The notes below the pieces were generated by a model, which had not been told where the DNA came from, made no database searches, and was given only the letters and a program-made list of their open reading frames with translations. Shown piece by piece: positions 12,196 through 23,461 of a stretch of 64,000 nucleotides of DNA (position 1 is its first letter; every line of letters starts with the position of its first letter). This DNA is from Mermis nigrescens (taxonomy: Eukaryota; Nematoda; Enoplea; Mermithida; Mermithidae): assembly GCA_036768485.1 (NCBI GenBank), contig JAVLUZ010000735.1, positions 248,001 to 312,000 on the forward strand, read 5' to 3'. Made by a program: the position numbers and the translations under genes.

Positions 12196-14042
12196 CAGTG
12201 ATCGGACCGAGCCTCGGCCTCGGCCTCGGCCTCGGCAAGCCTCGGCGTTTTTTGGAGCCTCGGCCTCGGCGCCGAGGGCGAAGCTGGAAAGTGCCGAGCG
12301 CCGAGGTTAAAATCAAGTTTGAATAAGTTTAATTGGTCCGTTGAATATTAAGTATTTAGAATGCATCTGCAGTACAAAGGCTATTTTTTACCTATAGACT
12401 TTTTTTGTGGTTTTAGTCGCGTACCCAGTTACACAAAGTTACATACAGCAAAAAGCCAATTTATTATTCATGTGATGACTAAGTTTTAATTCTAATGCTT
12501 GCTACATGGATCGGAAACACACATTCCCAAGGAGGGGTGAGGAGGTTTATTAACCCCCTCTCAGGGTACAAGACTCAAGTCACTGTCAGACGATTTTTGG
12601 TGAAAACCTTTTGAATATTTTTGAACCTAATTTTTACTATGGCAAAAGTGCAGCTAACTATTAGAATTTCCGAAGTGATACAGTATTTTTGAATGTAAGC
12701 AAGAGTAAATAGACAAACTGTCACTATAAAACATGCATGTAACAGCTCAAAATTTTCGGGAGGGGCTCCTCGGCATACATGTAACGGCTAGAAATTTCGG
12801 GTGGGGGATTAGCGACTCTAATTCTATGTCAAAAATGGCAAAAGCACCTAAAAGTAACCAACAAAGCTGCAAATTTTCGCCAAAAATGGGGAGGGTGGGT
12901 CAAAATTTTCTGACGTTGGAGGGAAGGTTTAGGGGAGGACGTCCAATCCTGAGTGGGTGGGGAATTCCCAAAGCCCTCCCTGTTACACGTCATGGTTTTC
13001 GGCCATTTTTTATGGAAGAGGGCGTAAATGATTACGAATTTTCGGCCGAAAATCGCAAAAACGCTACCTAAAAATGGTTTTGCCAAAAATCAATTTCGGC
13101 TCGTGCATTTTTGGAGCCATTTTTTATACAATGTTAAAATACTTTCTTAGACAAAGTGATATTAATTTTATCGTTTTTCAGTATTTTTCATGGAAATTTC
13201 AAAAATTTTCGGCGCTTCGCGCAAAATCATCGCTAATATACTGTATTTGGATTGAAGCAGAGGCATTAAACACTCAAAAATCAATTTTTGTGTAACCTAG
13301 GCATCTTTATGCAGATTTAAATATCTTTTGTATCCATTTATACTGTTTTTCAAAAATTTTATGCAAAACAAGTACTATTCAATAACTCAGCACATTTAGC
13401 CGCTCAAATATAAAATTGACTAATTTATCCTGATGTTGCATTGGATTTCTAAGCACAGTAGTGCTTATTACAAGATTTAATTGGCATATTACAATATCTG
13501 TAATATTTCTGATTTTGTAGTACAAGTTGTTTAAGCTTTCTCAGTCAAGTTTATGTGTAAATTTCACTCAAAAGCTCATAAGAATTTCGGCGCTTCGCGC
13601 CAAATAATCTTATGAACTATATATCCAGCCCGAATTATCACATTTAGGACCTCGGTTTTTTTGTTTTCGGCAAAGATTTTTCATTATGTACAGAGAGTTT
13701 TTCAGGACTGTCTTTGCACGTGCACAAAGATATTTGGAGAGACAAAAACTGTAAAAAGGTGCTTAAAATTCCCGAAAATTTTCGGCGCATCAGTAATTGT
13801 CTGTCCTATATATCTTTAAAATAGTAGAATTTGCATTTAGAATGGAAAAAAATGTCAAATATTCAGAGACCCAGGAATTAGCTAAGATACGCTACCCGAA
13901 GGTCGAAAACCCCTGTTGTACCACACTAAATCGCTACTGTACCATACTATAATAGTACACAAAAATTTGCATGTACAAAATGTTCAAAGACTTTTGGATA
14001 CCATTTTTGTACACGTAAAAAGGTATCTTGCACAAAAAAACG
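12196..14042 (+). mobile_element. hAT-like transposon A1, right end lost at assembly gap
   Basis: Begins CAGTGATCGGACCGAG followed by GGCCTC hexamer arrays (12210-12305). It matches A2 and A3 base for base over most of its length until the gap. Roughly the last 750 bp, including the right hexamer array and TIR, are missing. No transposase is encoded; frames through the array are low-complexity. Confidence 0.85.
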
Positions 14043-14059
14043 NNNNNNNNNNNNNNNNN
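14043..14059. other. Assembly gap (17 N)
   Basis: Seventeen unknown bases. Element A1 is cut on the left and the Gypsy element on the right ends in unrelated GC-rich sequence (14060-14190), so the junction may be a scaffolding artefact and its size is not reliable. Confidence 0.97.
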
Positions 14060-14087
14060 TCACAAGGGGTTAAGTAAGTAAGTTTCA

Positions 14088-15431
14088 CTAGGTGCGCGCA
14101 GTAGAGGGCCGGGCTATCTTGACAGGCCGGGCCTTACCCCCAAGTCGCCTTTTGTGCGAGCGCGTGAGCTTTAAGTTTCGGGCATAGTAAGCCCGTGAAC
14201 GTAGCAGCCAGCTACATTTACAAATATGATGTTTCATCAAGGGGGTACATCCGAGAGGTTCATTTTTTAATGCAAAAATTGAGTCGTATTTTAAGCAAAG
14301 CTCACAAATTTGTTGCTGTTGTCGAGAATCAACAGCGGAGCCGTTTAGAGCTTTATTTATTGATGCAAAAAGTTCCGGTGTCCTATCATCAAAATTTGAG
14401 ACATGTGACACAACTTTGGCATCGGAGGTTAAAGAACCTATTATTTCACCAGAGTCAATGCGAATTGGTGCTTTAGAGATGTTACAAACGCGAACAGGTA
14501 TAATAGGTTGTGAAGCATCGGCAATAGACGGAGCAACAAAAAGTGAAGTTTTTTCCATAAAGTCGGGATTTGGTTCAAATAATGCGAAATCAAAATTGCA
14601 AGAGCCGTGACTTATATAGCCCGGTGTAATTAATTTGTGCCTAGGTTGTATTATAACAGGCTCAGGTAACGAAACATGCACGCACACAACACCAGCGGTA
14701 GTCGTGTTAAGTTTCGCGTGAAATTGCAATTTTTCGTATGATGATAGTAGATTAATTTTTATGCCATTTATGAAAGCACAACGCTCAATAGGATTAACCC
14801 ACATGAGTGCGGATTCACAAAAATCATATCCCAAGAGCATGTCTTCCGGCAAATGATCAATTATAGATACTGAGGTAGAAATAGATTGTTCCGCAATAGT
14901 TAAAGTCATATTTACTTTATAACAAACTACTGCGGTGATTTCGCCTACGCCATGGACAACTTGTGAGACTTGTTTAGGTGGTAAGTTAAAACCTAGACGT
15001 AAGAATGCAGATGTGGTCTTCATGGTGACCTGTGATCCCGTATCTATGAGAGCGGGTACATCAATGCCATGAACTTTAACAAGAATAGTGGGTAAATTTG
15101 TCCCAGCATGGCTTATGATAGGAATCTTAGGGTCTATGATTCTAGTTGGAGGTAAATTTAGTTTTTCATAAGTCGCGAGACAACGCTGTAAACGTTCGTA
15201 CTCTTCAAGAAATTCTTGCGACGTGAAAAAGTTAGAATGCGCGCTAGTTTCTGGCCCATTCGCAGTCACCGTGTTTACATCATGAGGAGATGTAAGGGTT
15301 GGCTGCGGTGGGGGCGCATTTATGGTGGGTTGGTTATCTGCGGTATATGTGACGTATGGATGATTAAAATTGTTGTTGCTGCGGTAATTGGAGTTATAGT
15401 ATGTGCCGCGCTGTTCCTTTGGGAATTGCAC
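14088..15431 (-). pseudogene. Gypsy-type LTR element 1: protease and start of pol
   Basis: Minus-strand frame of 447 codons. The retropepsin motif is VPALIDTGSQVTM with a hydrophobic flap region (LPEDMLLGYDF) downstream, so the aspartic protease active site DTGS is intact. A linker (ELFASINKALNGS, then SIFALKNEPLG) leads to the region before reverse transcriptase, which in the related copy at 20109-20756 continues into RT. Here it breaks off near KHHI (about 14230) and runs into GC-rich unrelated sequence before the gap, so RT, RNase H and integrase are missing. The preceding gag lies in another frame (15320-16570), as in gag-pol frameshift elements or by decay. Confidence 0.85.
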
Positions 15432-15689
15432 AAAAGGTGCGGCTTGTCGCGGTTGATTATTATAACGATTATCATAACGCGAATTTTGATAATTAGCACG
15501 CGAATTCTTGTAATAATCATTACGATTTTGCCTATAATTCGATTGTGCTTGCTTAGGTTCAAAGCGGTTATCATTATTTGCATAGTTAGATGAACGATGT
15601 TGACTAGAGTTACGATATCGTGATTGAGATCAATGTCTATTTTGCAAATTTGATCGCGATGGCAAACAATTTTGGCGCAAAAAAGAACG

Positions 15690-16570
15690 CAATTGGCTGC
15701 GATTGCGAGCCATGGAGTTGTTATTTCGATCAGGTTGGGTATTATAATAGCGTTATTAGATGCTTCTTGCCTCTGACGCGTAAAACATTCCTCATAGATA
15801 TGACCTATGTGCTTGAAAGAGGTACAATATTTACGAGAAGAACTTTCTGGCTTTTCAGCACGCGATGAGCGGTGAACCGTTCTATGACGCGAACGATCGG
15901 AATCATTTTGGTTTGACGCGCGAGGAGTATCTTTAGGTACTGCGCTGCCTACGGGAGCAGCTGTTACCAATACGTATGGTGTTACTGCTTTTTTCTCCTC
16001 AAATTCCTCATTAGCAAATTCAGCGCTTAGTGCATTATCCAAAAATTCCGCTAATGATGCTCTAGGCTTTTTGTGATATGCCTCTTTTGAAATATGCGGT
16101 AATAAACCTTCTTTTAATTGATGACGCATCAAATTATTGAAATGGTGCGAGTCAACTTCAAGATAAGGGTCAGATTTTATTAATTCTTCGTGAAGTGAAA
16201 GATAATAAGCTTTAACCGATTTGTTAGGCTGCTGTTTATGTGCCAAAAAACGATTAAAGAGCGCGCCAATGTCCATTGGACAAAATTCGGCTATTAGCGA
16301 TTGTTTCGTTTTCGAATAAGATTGTTTTAAATCAGCAGGTAACAAATGGTATAAACGAGAAGCATAGGGATCTAGGAATCCAGTCATAAATTTCAGACGA
16401 TCAGCTTTGTCGATATGATAGGTATTGGCAAGTGATTCAAATTCTGCAAAATATGCTTTTATAACTGTTTTATCGCCATCAAATAATTTCTTATTTGCAA
16501 TTGCAATTTGCATTTGTTTTAAGAATGGTCCGCGATTCAAGGAATCAGCAAGATGCGATTTACCCCGCAA
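15690..16570 (-). pseudogene. Gypsy-type element 1: Gag capsid domain
   Basis: Minus-strand frame reading as a retrotransposon Gag capsid: FLKQMQIAIANKKLFDGDKT near the start, then YFAEFESLANTYHID and a LIAEFCPMDIGALFNRFL-like segment, with KSVKAYYLSLHEELI downstream. A zinc knuckle follows but is damaged: the pattern C-X2-C-X4-H-X4-C reads with Phe in place of the second Cys (CTSFKHIGHIYEEC). After about 15700 the frame turns into low-complexity Ile/Arg-rich sequence, a sign of frameshift into the pol frame. The upstream N-terminal part is in broken frames at 16607-17743. Confidence 0.75.
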
Positions 16571-16606
16571 GCCTTCAGATGAAGAATCTGAACTATAACA
16601 ATGACG

Positions 16607-17743
16607 TCATCGGCGCGATCTACTTCTGCGACGCGAACGACGACTGCGCGGGCGATCATTGCTATTTGATGAACTTTCGTCGGAAAATTTTGCATGCCTT
16701 CTCCTACTAGATGATTCAGGGAGAGGCGCAGATTCATTTTGCAAATTTGCAGGTTCGTTATTAATGCCAGATAAATTTATCTCTACAGGTTGCATTTCGA
16801 TATTAGAAGAATGCAAAATAGGGTTATTAGGTGGTATTTCCACATCCACAGCATTAGGTACATAATTATTTGGAAAAATTTCTCCTTATAGTGGAAAATA
16901 CTGCAGCGGTGGTGGATTCAATTGCTGCTGCGAGTTCGCATTCGAGGAATTAGGTACAAAAGAAGGCGCATTATGATTTAAAGACAGCAACGGCCGAGAT
17001 CGCGACGTCTGCGAAATTGGTACCGACGGCTGCGAAATCGTAATTATATTTTCCGAAAACCCGAGTTTTGCACTGATTGCAAACCTGTGTTTGAAGGATT
17101 TTGTGATAAATTAGATAACTCAGGCGCGCGGTTCGTACCACTTTGAGTGATATTTTCGGGAACAGTTTCCGAAGGTGAGCGTGAATTAGATGCGCTGTTG
17201 CCAGTGGACAACAATGAAGATGCACGATGCGTACTTTGTGCACAATTCTGCACTTTGCGCATTAAATTCAGAAAAATTTGCGCTATCAATTGGGTGGTTA
17301 ACGCGCTCAGGTGGATGATTTTCCATGCGATTCAAAACTGGTTGGGGTTTAAGCATAGTGCTTAGCTCCAGACGCAGTTTACACATTTCATCCGCATTTT
17401 CCTTTTTATCTTGATTTATGCGCGTAGAAAGGTCCAAAAATTGCAAATGAATAGCTTGTAGCGCTTTTAGAATAAGATCATTAGTCACATTAGCACTAGC
17501 ACAATCTTCGTCGGCATTTCTGCTATGACTATGATTACTCTCTACATCAGAATCGGGATTTTTGCGCTCCAAACTGGTTTTGGGTTGAATTGCTGTATTA
17601 AGAGTAGTCATATTATCAATCATTGTATTATTTGATGAATTATCAATTTTAGGATCCGATCTAGTTAGTAAAGTTTGATTAATGTGTGCTTGCATGGTAG
17701 TCAATAACAGTTCATCTTCAGACTGTGTATTGCTCTGCGGCAT
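16607..17743 (-). pseudogene. Gypsy-type element 1: N-terminal Gag region, frameshifted
   Basis: Three minus-strand frames (17743-17186, 17289-17044, 16849-16607) that succeed each other and together read as a low-complexity, polar Gag N-terminus. The last ends in an Arg/Ser-rich stretch (RPRSRRSRRRSRSRR). At least two frameshifts separate them, so this copy cannot make full Gag. No recognised domain. Confidence 0.55.
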
Positions 17744-17767
17744 TTAGTGATGCGGGTAATTGATCAT

Positions 17768-18304
17768 TATTCGCCATTTATCCGAGAGCTCTTTCACTAA
17801 ATCTTTTCGGAGGTTACAGTAACCCCTTATTTCTTATTTACTGTAAGTCGCTAGATCTCACTTTAGCTACATAGCAAAGAAGGGTTTTTCAATAACATTT
17901 TTGCGGCATAATTTATTCTTGTCTTCCAACAGATCAATTAACTTGCTGATAAAAATCGCTTATTCATTTTAACCTGAGTCGACACTTTAAAAGCAATCTA
18001 CTGAGATGTTAAGAAACGCCGCAAGCTCCCGCATAGCTCAGTGGTAAAACCTCTTGCTTGCAGCCAAAGCAACCCAGGTTCGATTCCAGCCGATAGCTTT
18101 TTGTTTAACACACTTACTGTAGTATGTCCCAGCACTGATTAAATGCCTAAATCAAATTTATTTGGGCGTATTAGTGCATTAAAAATGGAAGAATTCTAGC
18201 CACTCGCCCTCACTGAGCTGATCTGCTGAAGTACAGTAATTTGTCTTGTTTAGCTTACTGTAGCCCTTTAAAGAATTGACTAAAAAGCTCTCGAATAAAT
18301 GAAA
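17768..18304 (+). mobile_element. TIR element with an internal tRNA-like sequence
   Basis: Ends CATTTATCCGAGAGCTCTTT and AAAAGCTCTCGAATAAATG are inverted repeats, continuing into TTACAGTAA/TTACTGTAG inside. It lies between the N-terminal Gag fragment at 18315-18464 and the rest of Gag, so it probably inserted in the Gypsy element. I found no matching TSD. The interior holds the tRNA-like sequence at 18027-18099. Confidence 0.5.
18027..18099 (+). ncRNA. tRNA-derived pseudogene
   Basis: Box A-like TAGCTCAGTGGTA and box B-like GGTTCGATTCC have tRNA spacing, and a TTTTT run follows about two bases after. An anticodon stem of six pairs (TTGCTT/AAGCAA) closes a 7-base loop. The acceptor stem pairs in 5 of 7 positions and the T stem in 3 of 5, and the D stem is weak, so it is unlikely to make a working tRNA. 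It may still drive RNA polymerase III. Confidence 0.5.
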
Positions 18305-18314
18305 CAGACTATAG

Positions 18315-18464
18315 TTACGTCTTTCTTATTTGTGTCATTACCGTAAAATTACTCGCGCTATTAGAGTCAACAGGCGTGTTGGGTAATTGGCGAGATGAAA
18401 TAGGTGGCGTAGAAGGTTTTTTCAATTTAGCGGGCGGTGTCCGCAAAACATTTTTTCCTGCCAT
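18315..18464 (-). pseudogene. Possible Gag N-terminus of Gypsy element 1
   Basis: Minus-strand ATG at 18464 opens a 49-residue Pro/Ser-rich frame (starts MAGKNVLRTPPAKLKKPS) that stops just before the TIR element at 17768-18304. Position and composition suit the start of Gag interrupted by that insertion. No domain supports it. Confidence 0.35.
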
Positions 18465-19049
18465 TTCTAGGTATCAAAAACGTCGAAAAATATGACCTTC
18501 GGTGAAATAAATTTCAGTACGTCGAAATTTTGCCCAAAATAAATGTTTCGAATTTGGCCTTTGTCGATCCAAAAACAGGTTTCTTCACGTGAAAAGTATT
18601 TGCTTACATGTAGTAAGATATACCTGACGTGAAATGATCGAAAACAGGTAGGACTAAGCCTAAAGCGCAAGAAAATGTACGTGGTTGGAAACAGAAGTAG
18701 GTAAAAACCTAAGTGGCGAAATTTTGTCGTTAAGAGAGAAAAATGATAAGTCGTCGCCTGAGGGTCGACGTTTATAGAAAAATGCGAGCGTGATAGCTGC
18801 CTTCGTTGATGAGGATCCGACGGAAATAGAAAAATAAACGATGACTTTACCACGATACACAAAATCTTTAACACGGACACTTACTTAAATTGCGCACTGC
18901 CTCGATCGCGGTCGATACAACAACAAGGGTGAACAAAATGTTACACATATTTAGATGGCCAAAATAATGATTTTTGGATTGAAAAATAATTTTACGATGA
19001 TTGATCAGTTTGGCTGTAGCTAGCAGCCTAAAAGAGGGACGATCCAGTG
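18465..19049 (-). other. Gypsy element 1 leader / possible LTR boundary
   Basis: Non-coding. Minus-strand TGTAACA followed by TTTTG near 18939 resembles the end of the well-defined LTR at 37505 (GTAACA then TTTTC), so an LTR may end here. No matching second LTR and no convincing primer-binding site are visible. Confidence 0.3.
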
Positions 19050-19535
19050 TAAATACATGGCCGCCCTATATCTACAAAGAATCAACATAGGATGGGTGTA
19101 TTTGCCTTTCGAGACTTACTTAGGTACTTAGGTACTTAGATCTGCACTTAGCGCTGGCCCCGATCGCTTAGCCTGGGATCGCTTCGATCTTTGGACCCTT
19201 ACTGACCTTACGGCTTCAATCCCCTTGGTCCTAATATTGCTGACCGCTTCTTGTCGGGTGATCTCAGCAGCTACGCCCTAAGACCTAAGGCTACCTACCT
19301 AATTCTCGGAATTGCGCGGAGGTTAGTTGACCTATCTCAAAGCTCAAGTTGATTGTTTAGCTTATTTTCTAGATTCGATTCCAACAGAAATGTTTTTGGT
19401 TCCTAATGTGTATAGCACAATGAGGTTTGAAAACAACACCAACGAGCTCTATACTGATAAATCATCCTTAAAAATTAAATAATGATTTTGACCGATTTTA
19501 GGTTTGAAAAAAGAATTAAAACTTTTGAACGAAAT
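19050..19535 (-). repeat. Dispersed repeat R, copy 2 (inverted)
   Basis: Reverse-complement match to 1330-1835 with scattered substitutions. It lies between the two Gypsy copies and may be part of an LTR of element 1. The copy at 1330 shares only this segment, not the sequence down to 18939. Confidence 0.6.
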
Positions 19536-20029
19536 AAGTAATCATATGGAATTTACCTATCCGTCCACTCAGAGTCCCAGAATCCTCGACGTTGGGAAGC
19601 TCCGACCTTACCCTTGGTATATCCAAAACCCCTGGGTAGGTTTTCTAATTTATTCAAATGCTAAATACACGGCCTAGCTGCCGGACAACAAACAACGCAA
19701 AAAGAAAAAGAAATGTACGCAACTATACAAGCGTAGCACTGCCAACAAGACTAACTCAGATGGCCATGTAGGACCATTACAGTAAATGTAATTAACGTCA
19801 AAATAACATAATACTGGAATTCTTTTAAATCACAACGAATGTTCTAGAGTACAATAAGCGGTAATGCATGAAACAGTTATTATTATCATATACTTAACTC
19901 TATGTTACCGGACAAGTATCTTATTGTTTTTTATTATTGAAAATTGGGGAAATAGTGGGAAGACTGAAGGCATAGCCCACAGTGCACTATCGTAGATAGC
20001 TACTAGTATTGGCTATGCAAGTGGCTACC
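19536..20029. other. Non-coding, nothing recognised
   Basis: No ORF with family motifs and no repeat partner seen in the window. Confidence 0.5.
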
Positions 20030-20756
20030 GCGAACTGCTAAGGCAAGTTCTGCCAAAACGTGTAACTCTCGTAGTTACAATATCGTCGATGTAAACTAGG
20101 CACTTGTTTTAGTTTAGTCCTGCTAGAACTAATTCCATTAGGCGCTGAAAATCTGCTGGCGCATTTTTGAGACCAAAAGGTAGCACGTTGAATTTGTACT
20201 GACCGACAGGGCAAATGAAAGCTGTTTTCTCCCATGATTCTTTATCTAACGGGATTTGCCAATAACCTGATTTGAGATCTAGCGTAGAAAAGTACGCTGA
20301 CGATCCAATAGCATCAAAATAATCTTTGATTTGAGGTAACGGATACACTTGGGTCTTGGTCACTTCATTTAGGCGACGATAGTCTACAACTGGATGCAAA
20401 GAACCATCCTTTTTACCGATTAGGAATAACGGACTAGCCCATGGGCTTGTAGTTGGACGAATCACTTTATCAGCTAGCATTTTGTCGATAACTGCTTGCA
20501 TCGCTTTTCGACGCGAATGTTCGACGAGATATGTTTTTCCTGTGATAGGCGGACTATCACCTGTATTGATATGATGCTTTAGGAGTGGCGTTCGGCCTAG
20601 GGGTTCTCCTTTCAGGGCGAAAATTGAGGAGTAACGCTGGCACAGATCACGAACCTGCTGTTGCTGATGGGCATTTATTGCCGAACCATTTAAGGCTTTG
20701 TTGATTGATGCAAAAAGTTCGGGCGCTCTATCGTCCGATAGGGCAACATGAGACAC
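20030..20756 (-). pseudogene. Gypsy-type LTR element 2: reverse transcriptase, N-terminal half
   Basis: Minus-strand frame of 215 residues with the Ty3/Gypsy RT motif series: DKVIRPTTSPWASPLFLIGK, VVDYRRLNEVT, YFSTLDLKSGYWQIPL (first catalytic Asp), then VLPFGLKNAPADFQRLM. It stops at LAGLN with TAA at about 20106-20108. The catalytic YIDD box is still present in the same frame, eight codons beyond that stop (about 20076-20087), after which similarity ends near 20040. The copy is therefore dead by both a nonsense mutation and truncation. RNase H and integrase are absent. Confidence 0.9.
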
Positions 20757-20827
20757 GATTTCAGCTTCTGGTCGTTAAAGAACCTATGAATTCTCCGATA
20801 TCTATGGTGATAGGTGATTTAGACGTA

Positions 20828-21767
20828 TTACAGACGCCGAAGTGGAAAAACAGGAACTGATGTGTCCATGATAGCTGGTGCGACAAACAGTGATTTGCTT
20901 AGCATGAAATCATTATCAGGTTCAAAAAGAGAAATTTCAGCATTGAATTCACCACAACAAACAAATCCGGGCGTCATAACTTCGTGACGCGGTTGAATGA
21001 CAATTGATTCGGTAACAGTTACGCGAGCACAAACTGGACACGCGGTTTGCGTATCAGGGTTTACGCGTAAATGTTTTTTGTCATTTGCGGATAGTAATTC
21101 GACACAAAAGCCATTGGCAAAAGCACAATCTTCGACTGTGTTAACAAAGAGTAAAGCTTGTTTGCAAAAATCGAAGCCTAGAAGCAAATTGTCTGGTAAG
21201 TCATCGATGACTAAGACAACAGCCGGAGTGGTTTGTTCTGCGACTGTGATATGCATGATAAAGGTGAAACGCATGGTTGCTGTCATTTTGCCAATTCCGT
21301 GAACAACATAGCGCTGCTTGCTTCGGTGGCAATTTGAAACCTAAGCGCAGGAAAGCGCTTGTGGTCATCATTGTGACTTGCAATCCTGTGTCAATTAATG
21401 CAGGGAGCTTTATTCCATTGATTTCCGCTAATATTGTAGGCAAATTTGTAAATGCATGGCTAACAACGGTTTTATTAGCTGCATCCTGAGTTTTGACCTG
21501 CGAGTTTAGCTTTTCGTAGACTGCTAAACGTTTCTGTAAGCGATGATATTCTTTGAGAAAAGCTTGAGATGCAAAAAGCTGTTCCGAATTTTCGGAAGTC
21601 GAGACAGACGAATTTACGACGTTTTCATTATTAGATGACGATTGGGTCGGTTGAGGTGGGGGAAACGTAACAGTGGGTGTGGAAGATAACGCAATACGTA
21701 ACTGCCAGGGGTTAGACGCATAGGTTGCTGCGGAAACTGTCGTATACGCCGCGATTCTCTTCTCCAC
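20828..21767 (-). pseudogene. Gypsy-type LTR element 2: protease region, frameshifted
   Basis: Two minus-strand frames, 21767-21201 and 21286-20828, together match the protease part of element 1. The active site LPALIDTGLQVTMMTTSAF keeps DTG; the next residue is Leu where element 1 has Ser. After the LPPKQA block the frame shifts near 21290, and the flap part (LPDNLLLGFDF) is in the second frame. A further shift near 20800 separates this from the RT frame. No Gag was found upstream. Confidence 0.8.
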
Positions 21768-21899
21768 TCCGCGCTCGCGTCTGCATTAAGCGCTGAATAG
21801 CGCCCATTTTCCTATCCCGGATTTTTATTGAAAATATGTGTGGGTAAGGAAATGAAGATATGATAATTTTTGAAGGGAAGGTGGTCCTGGGCGACACAC

Positions 21900-22618
21900 T
21901 ATAGCGTTGCGCTTAGTGGTCGCGTACGTGCAAATGGAAATTAAGCACGAATTGAGCATCTGGGCAAAACAGTCATGGGAATGTAGGTGACAACGCGGCA
22001 CAAAACGAATGGAATTTCGTGTTGAACCAACGCGGCGAAAACGGGGTGTAGAGCCATCTCTACAATAATACCCTATTTCTTATAAGTTTGTGGTTTCCTC
22101 TTAATCCACATGAGTCGGCTACTAGAGCATATTTGAGTTTTAGGCGATTTTTATTCCGCTCAAAGACTTGCAATGCTTTATAATACTCCTACCGCTAATA
22201 ACGCTTTTATAGTCGTGATTCTTTTGAAAACGTGCAGCCCAATATAGTATTAAACTATGGTTTCGTGAAATATAGGTGCTGACTTCAACGAGAAACAAAA
22301 ATCGGGTTTTACAGTAATAACGGTGCGTGATTTCATGCAGCAGGTTAAGAGACACAACGGGTATCTACTGTTCCACATAACGATGCGTTTTCTTGAGGAT
22401 TTACGTTTTATGGTAAGTACTGATCAATTCAACGCATTGAAGAAAGTAGCTGGTTAGCTGATGGTGATAATTATTACATAAAACTGTGATGTCAGTGCTC
22501 TGCTGATCTCCATGTTGGATGATCTGTCTTAATTAGCTTTTATGTTGTTTACTGTAATTTCACGGAGAAAAGAAACAATTGATGGATGAATTAGAAAGCA
22601 TTGACTCAATCAAAATCG
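21900..22618. other. Non-coding, nothing recognised
   Basis: No gene or repeat identified. The last eight bases (22619-22626, atcggttg) are the left TSD of D2. Confidence 0.5.
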
Positions 22619-22990
22619 ATCGGTTGCAGGGTTGTCCAGGTGCAGGAGAATTCTCCTGAATTCAGGAGAATCTAAAATTTTCAGGAGCAGGAGCAGGAGA
22701 ATGGGCTTTGCAGGAGAAATTTCAGGAGAAGTTGTAAACATGCAGGAGAATGCAGGAGAATTTTTAAAATGTCAGGAGAATTCAGTGGAATCCTGAAATT
22801 CTAGGAGAATTCAGGAGAATTTTCAAAACTAAAACAGCAAGTTATAATGATTATCATACATTAAGCAAAGTTCTCAAACTGTTCGTTTTACTGATAGATG
22901 TCGTCAGTCTGCTATACGGAATTTTATACCATCATTATCGATTGGCGGGCGAATTCTAGAATAGCTCCATGTTCGCAGATTTCAAAAAAC

Positions 22991-23170
22991 AGCGTTTTTA
23001 TGCGATTTCAAGCAGGTATCTTTAACATAAAAAGTTGAAAAAACAGACGGAAAAGCCTTTGATTGCAAAAAAAAATTTACAATAAAATTTTATTTCCTCA
23101 TTTATCATTTCCGTCTGTTTTTTCAACTTTTATATTCAAAGACTCCTACTTGAATTCGCATTAAAACGCT
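22991..23170. mobile_element. Fold-back (long-TIR) element
   Basis: Two ~60-bp arms, 22991-23051 and 23110-23170, are imperfect inverted repeats starting AGCGTTTTTATGCGA and meeting at CAGACGGA, around a ~58-bp loop. It would form a strong hairpin. The right arm overlaps the end of the Merlin C-terminal frame by about 10 bases. Confidence 0.7.
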
Positions 23171-23461
23171 ATTCTCACCTTAATCAACGTCTTCACTATC
23201 GCTTGAATCGTATTCGGTAATTGGACTTCTCGTTTCTTCAAGGGGTCGTACAATCGGGCTGCCAACTTCAAAAATTCCACCGTACGGTCGAGTTTACACT
23301 CTTGACACTTCTTCAAGAACATGTATTTAGCCAGGTTGCCGGGAATATGCGACTTTTTGCGGTTCGAGAATGTGCACACTGCCTTTGCCGCTCTCCAGGT
23401 TGACTATCGCATTCGTTTGGGCGCCCGTCTCTTTATCTTTGAACATTATGCTGTGGTTTAC
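23161..23461 (-). pseudogene. Merlin/IS1016-type transposase, C-terminal exon
   Basis: Minus strand. It begins after an acceptor (CATGCAG) at 23461 with VNHSIMFKDKETGAQTN, which matches the block before the third catalytic residue of DDE transposases of the IS1595/Merlin group (VNHS..F.D..TGAHTN). A frameshift near 23405-23412 destroys the expected catalytic Glu. The next frame resumes with TWRAAKAV and then HIPGNLAKYMFLKKCQ, a match to the family's C-terminal helix region. It joins in phase with the exon at 24093-24452. Confidence 0.7.

Noticed and set aside
12065..12316. Arg/Pro-rich reading frame, and similar Gly/Pro/Arg-rich frames at 31410-31665 and 57174-57401
   Set aside because: They are translations of the GC-rich hexamer arrays at the ends of families A and B, not proteins.
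14195..15593. Plus-strand frames over the Gypsy region (14195-14610, 15216-15593)
   Set aside because: Antisense shadows of gag-pol; Ile/Arg-rich with no motif.
18027..18099. Working tRNA gene
   Set aside because: Acceptor, D and T stems have too many mismatches.
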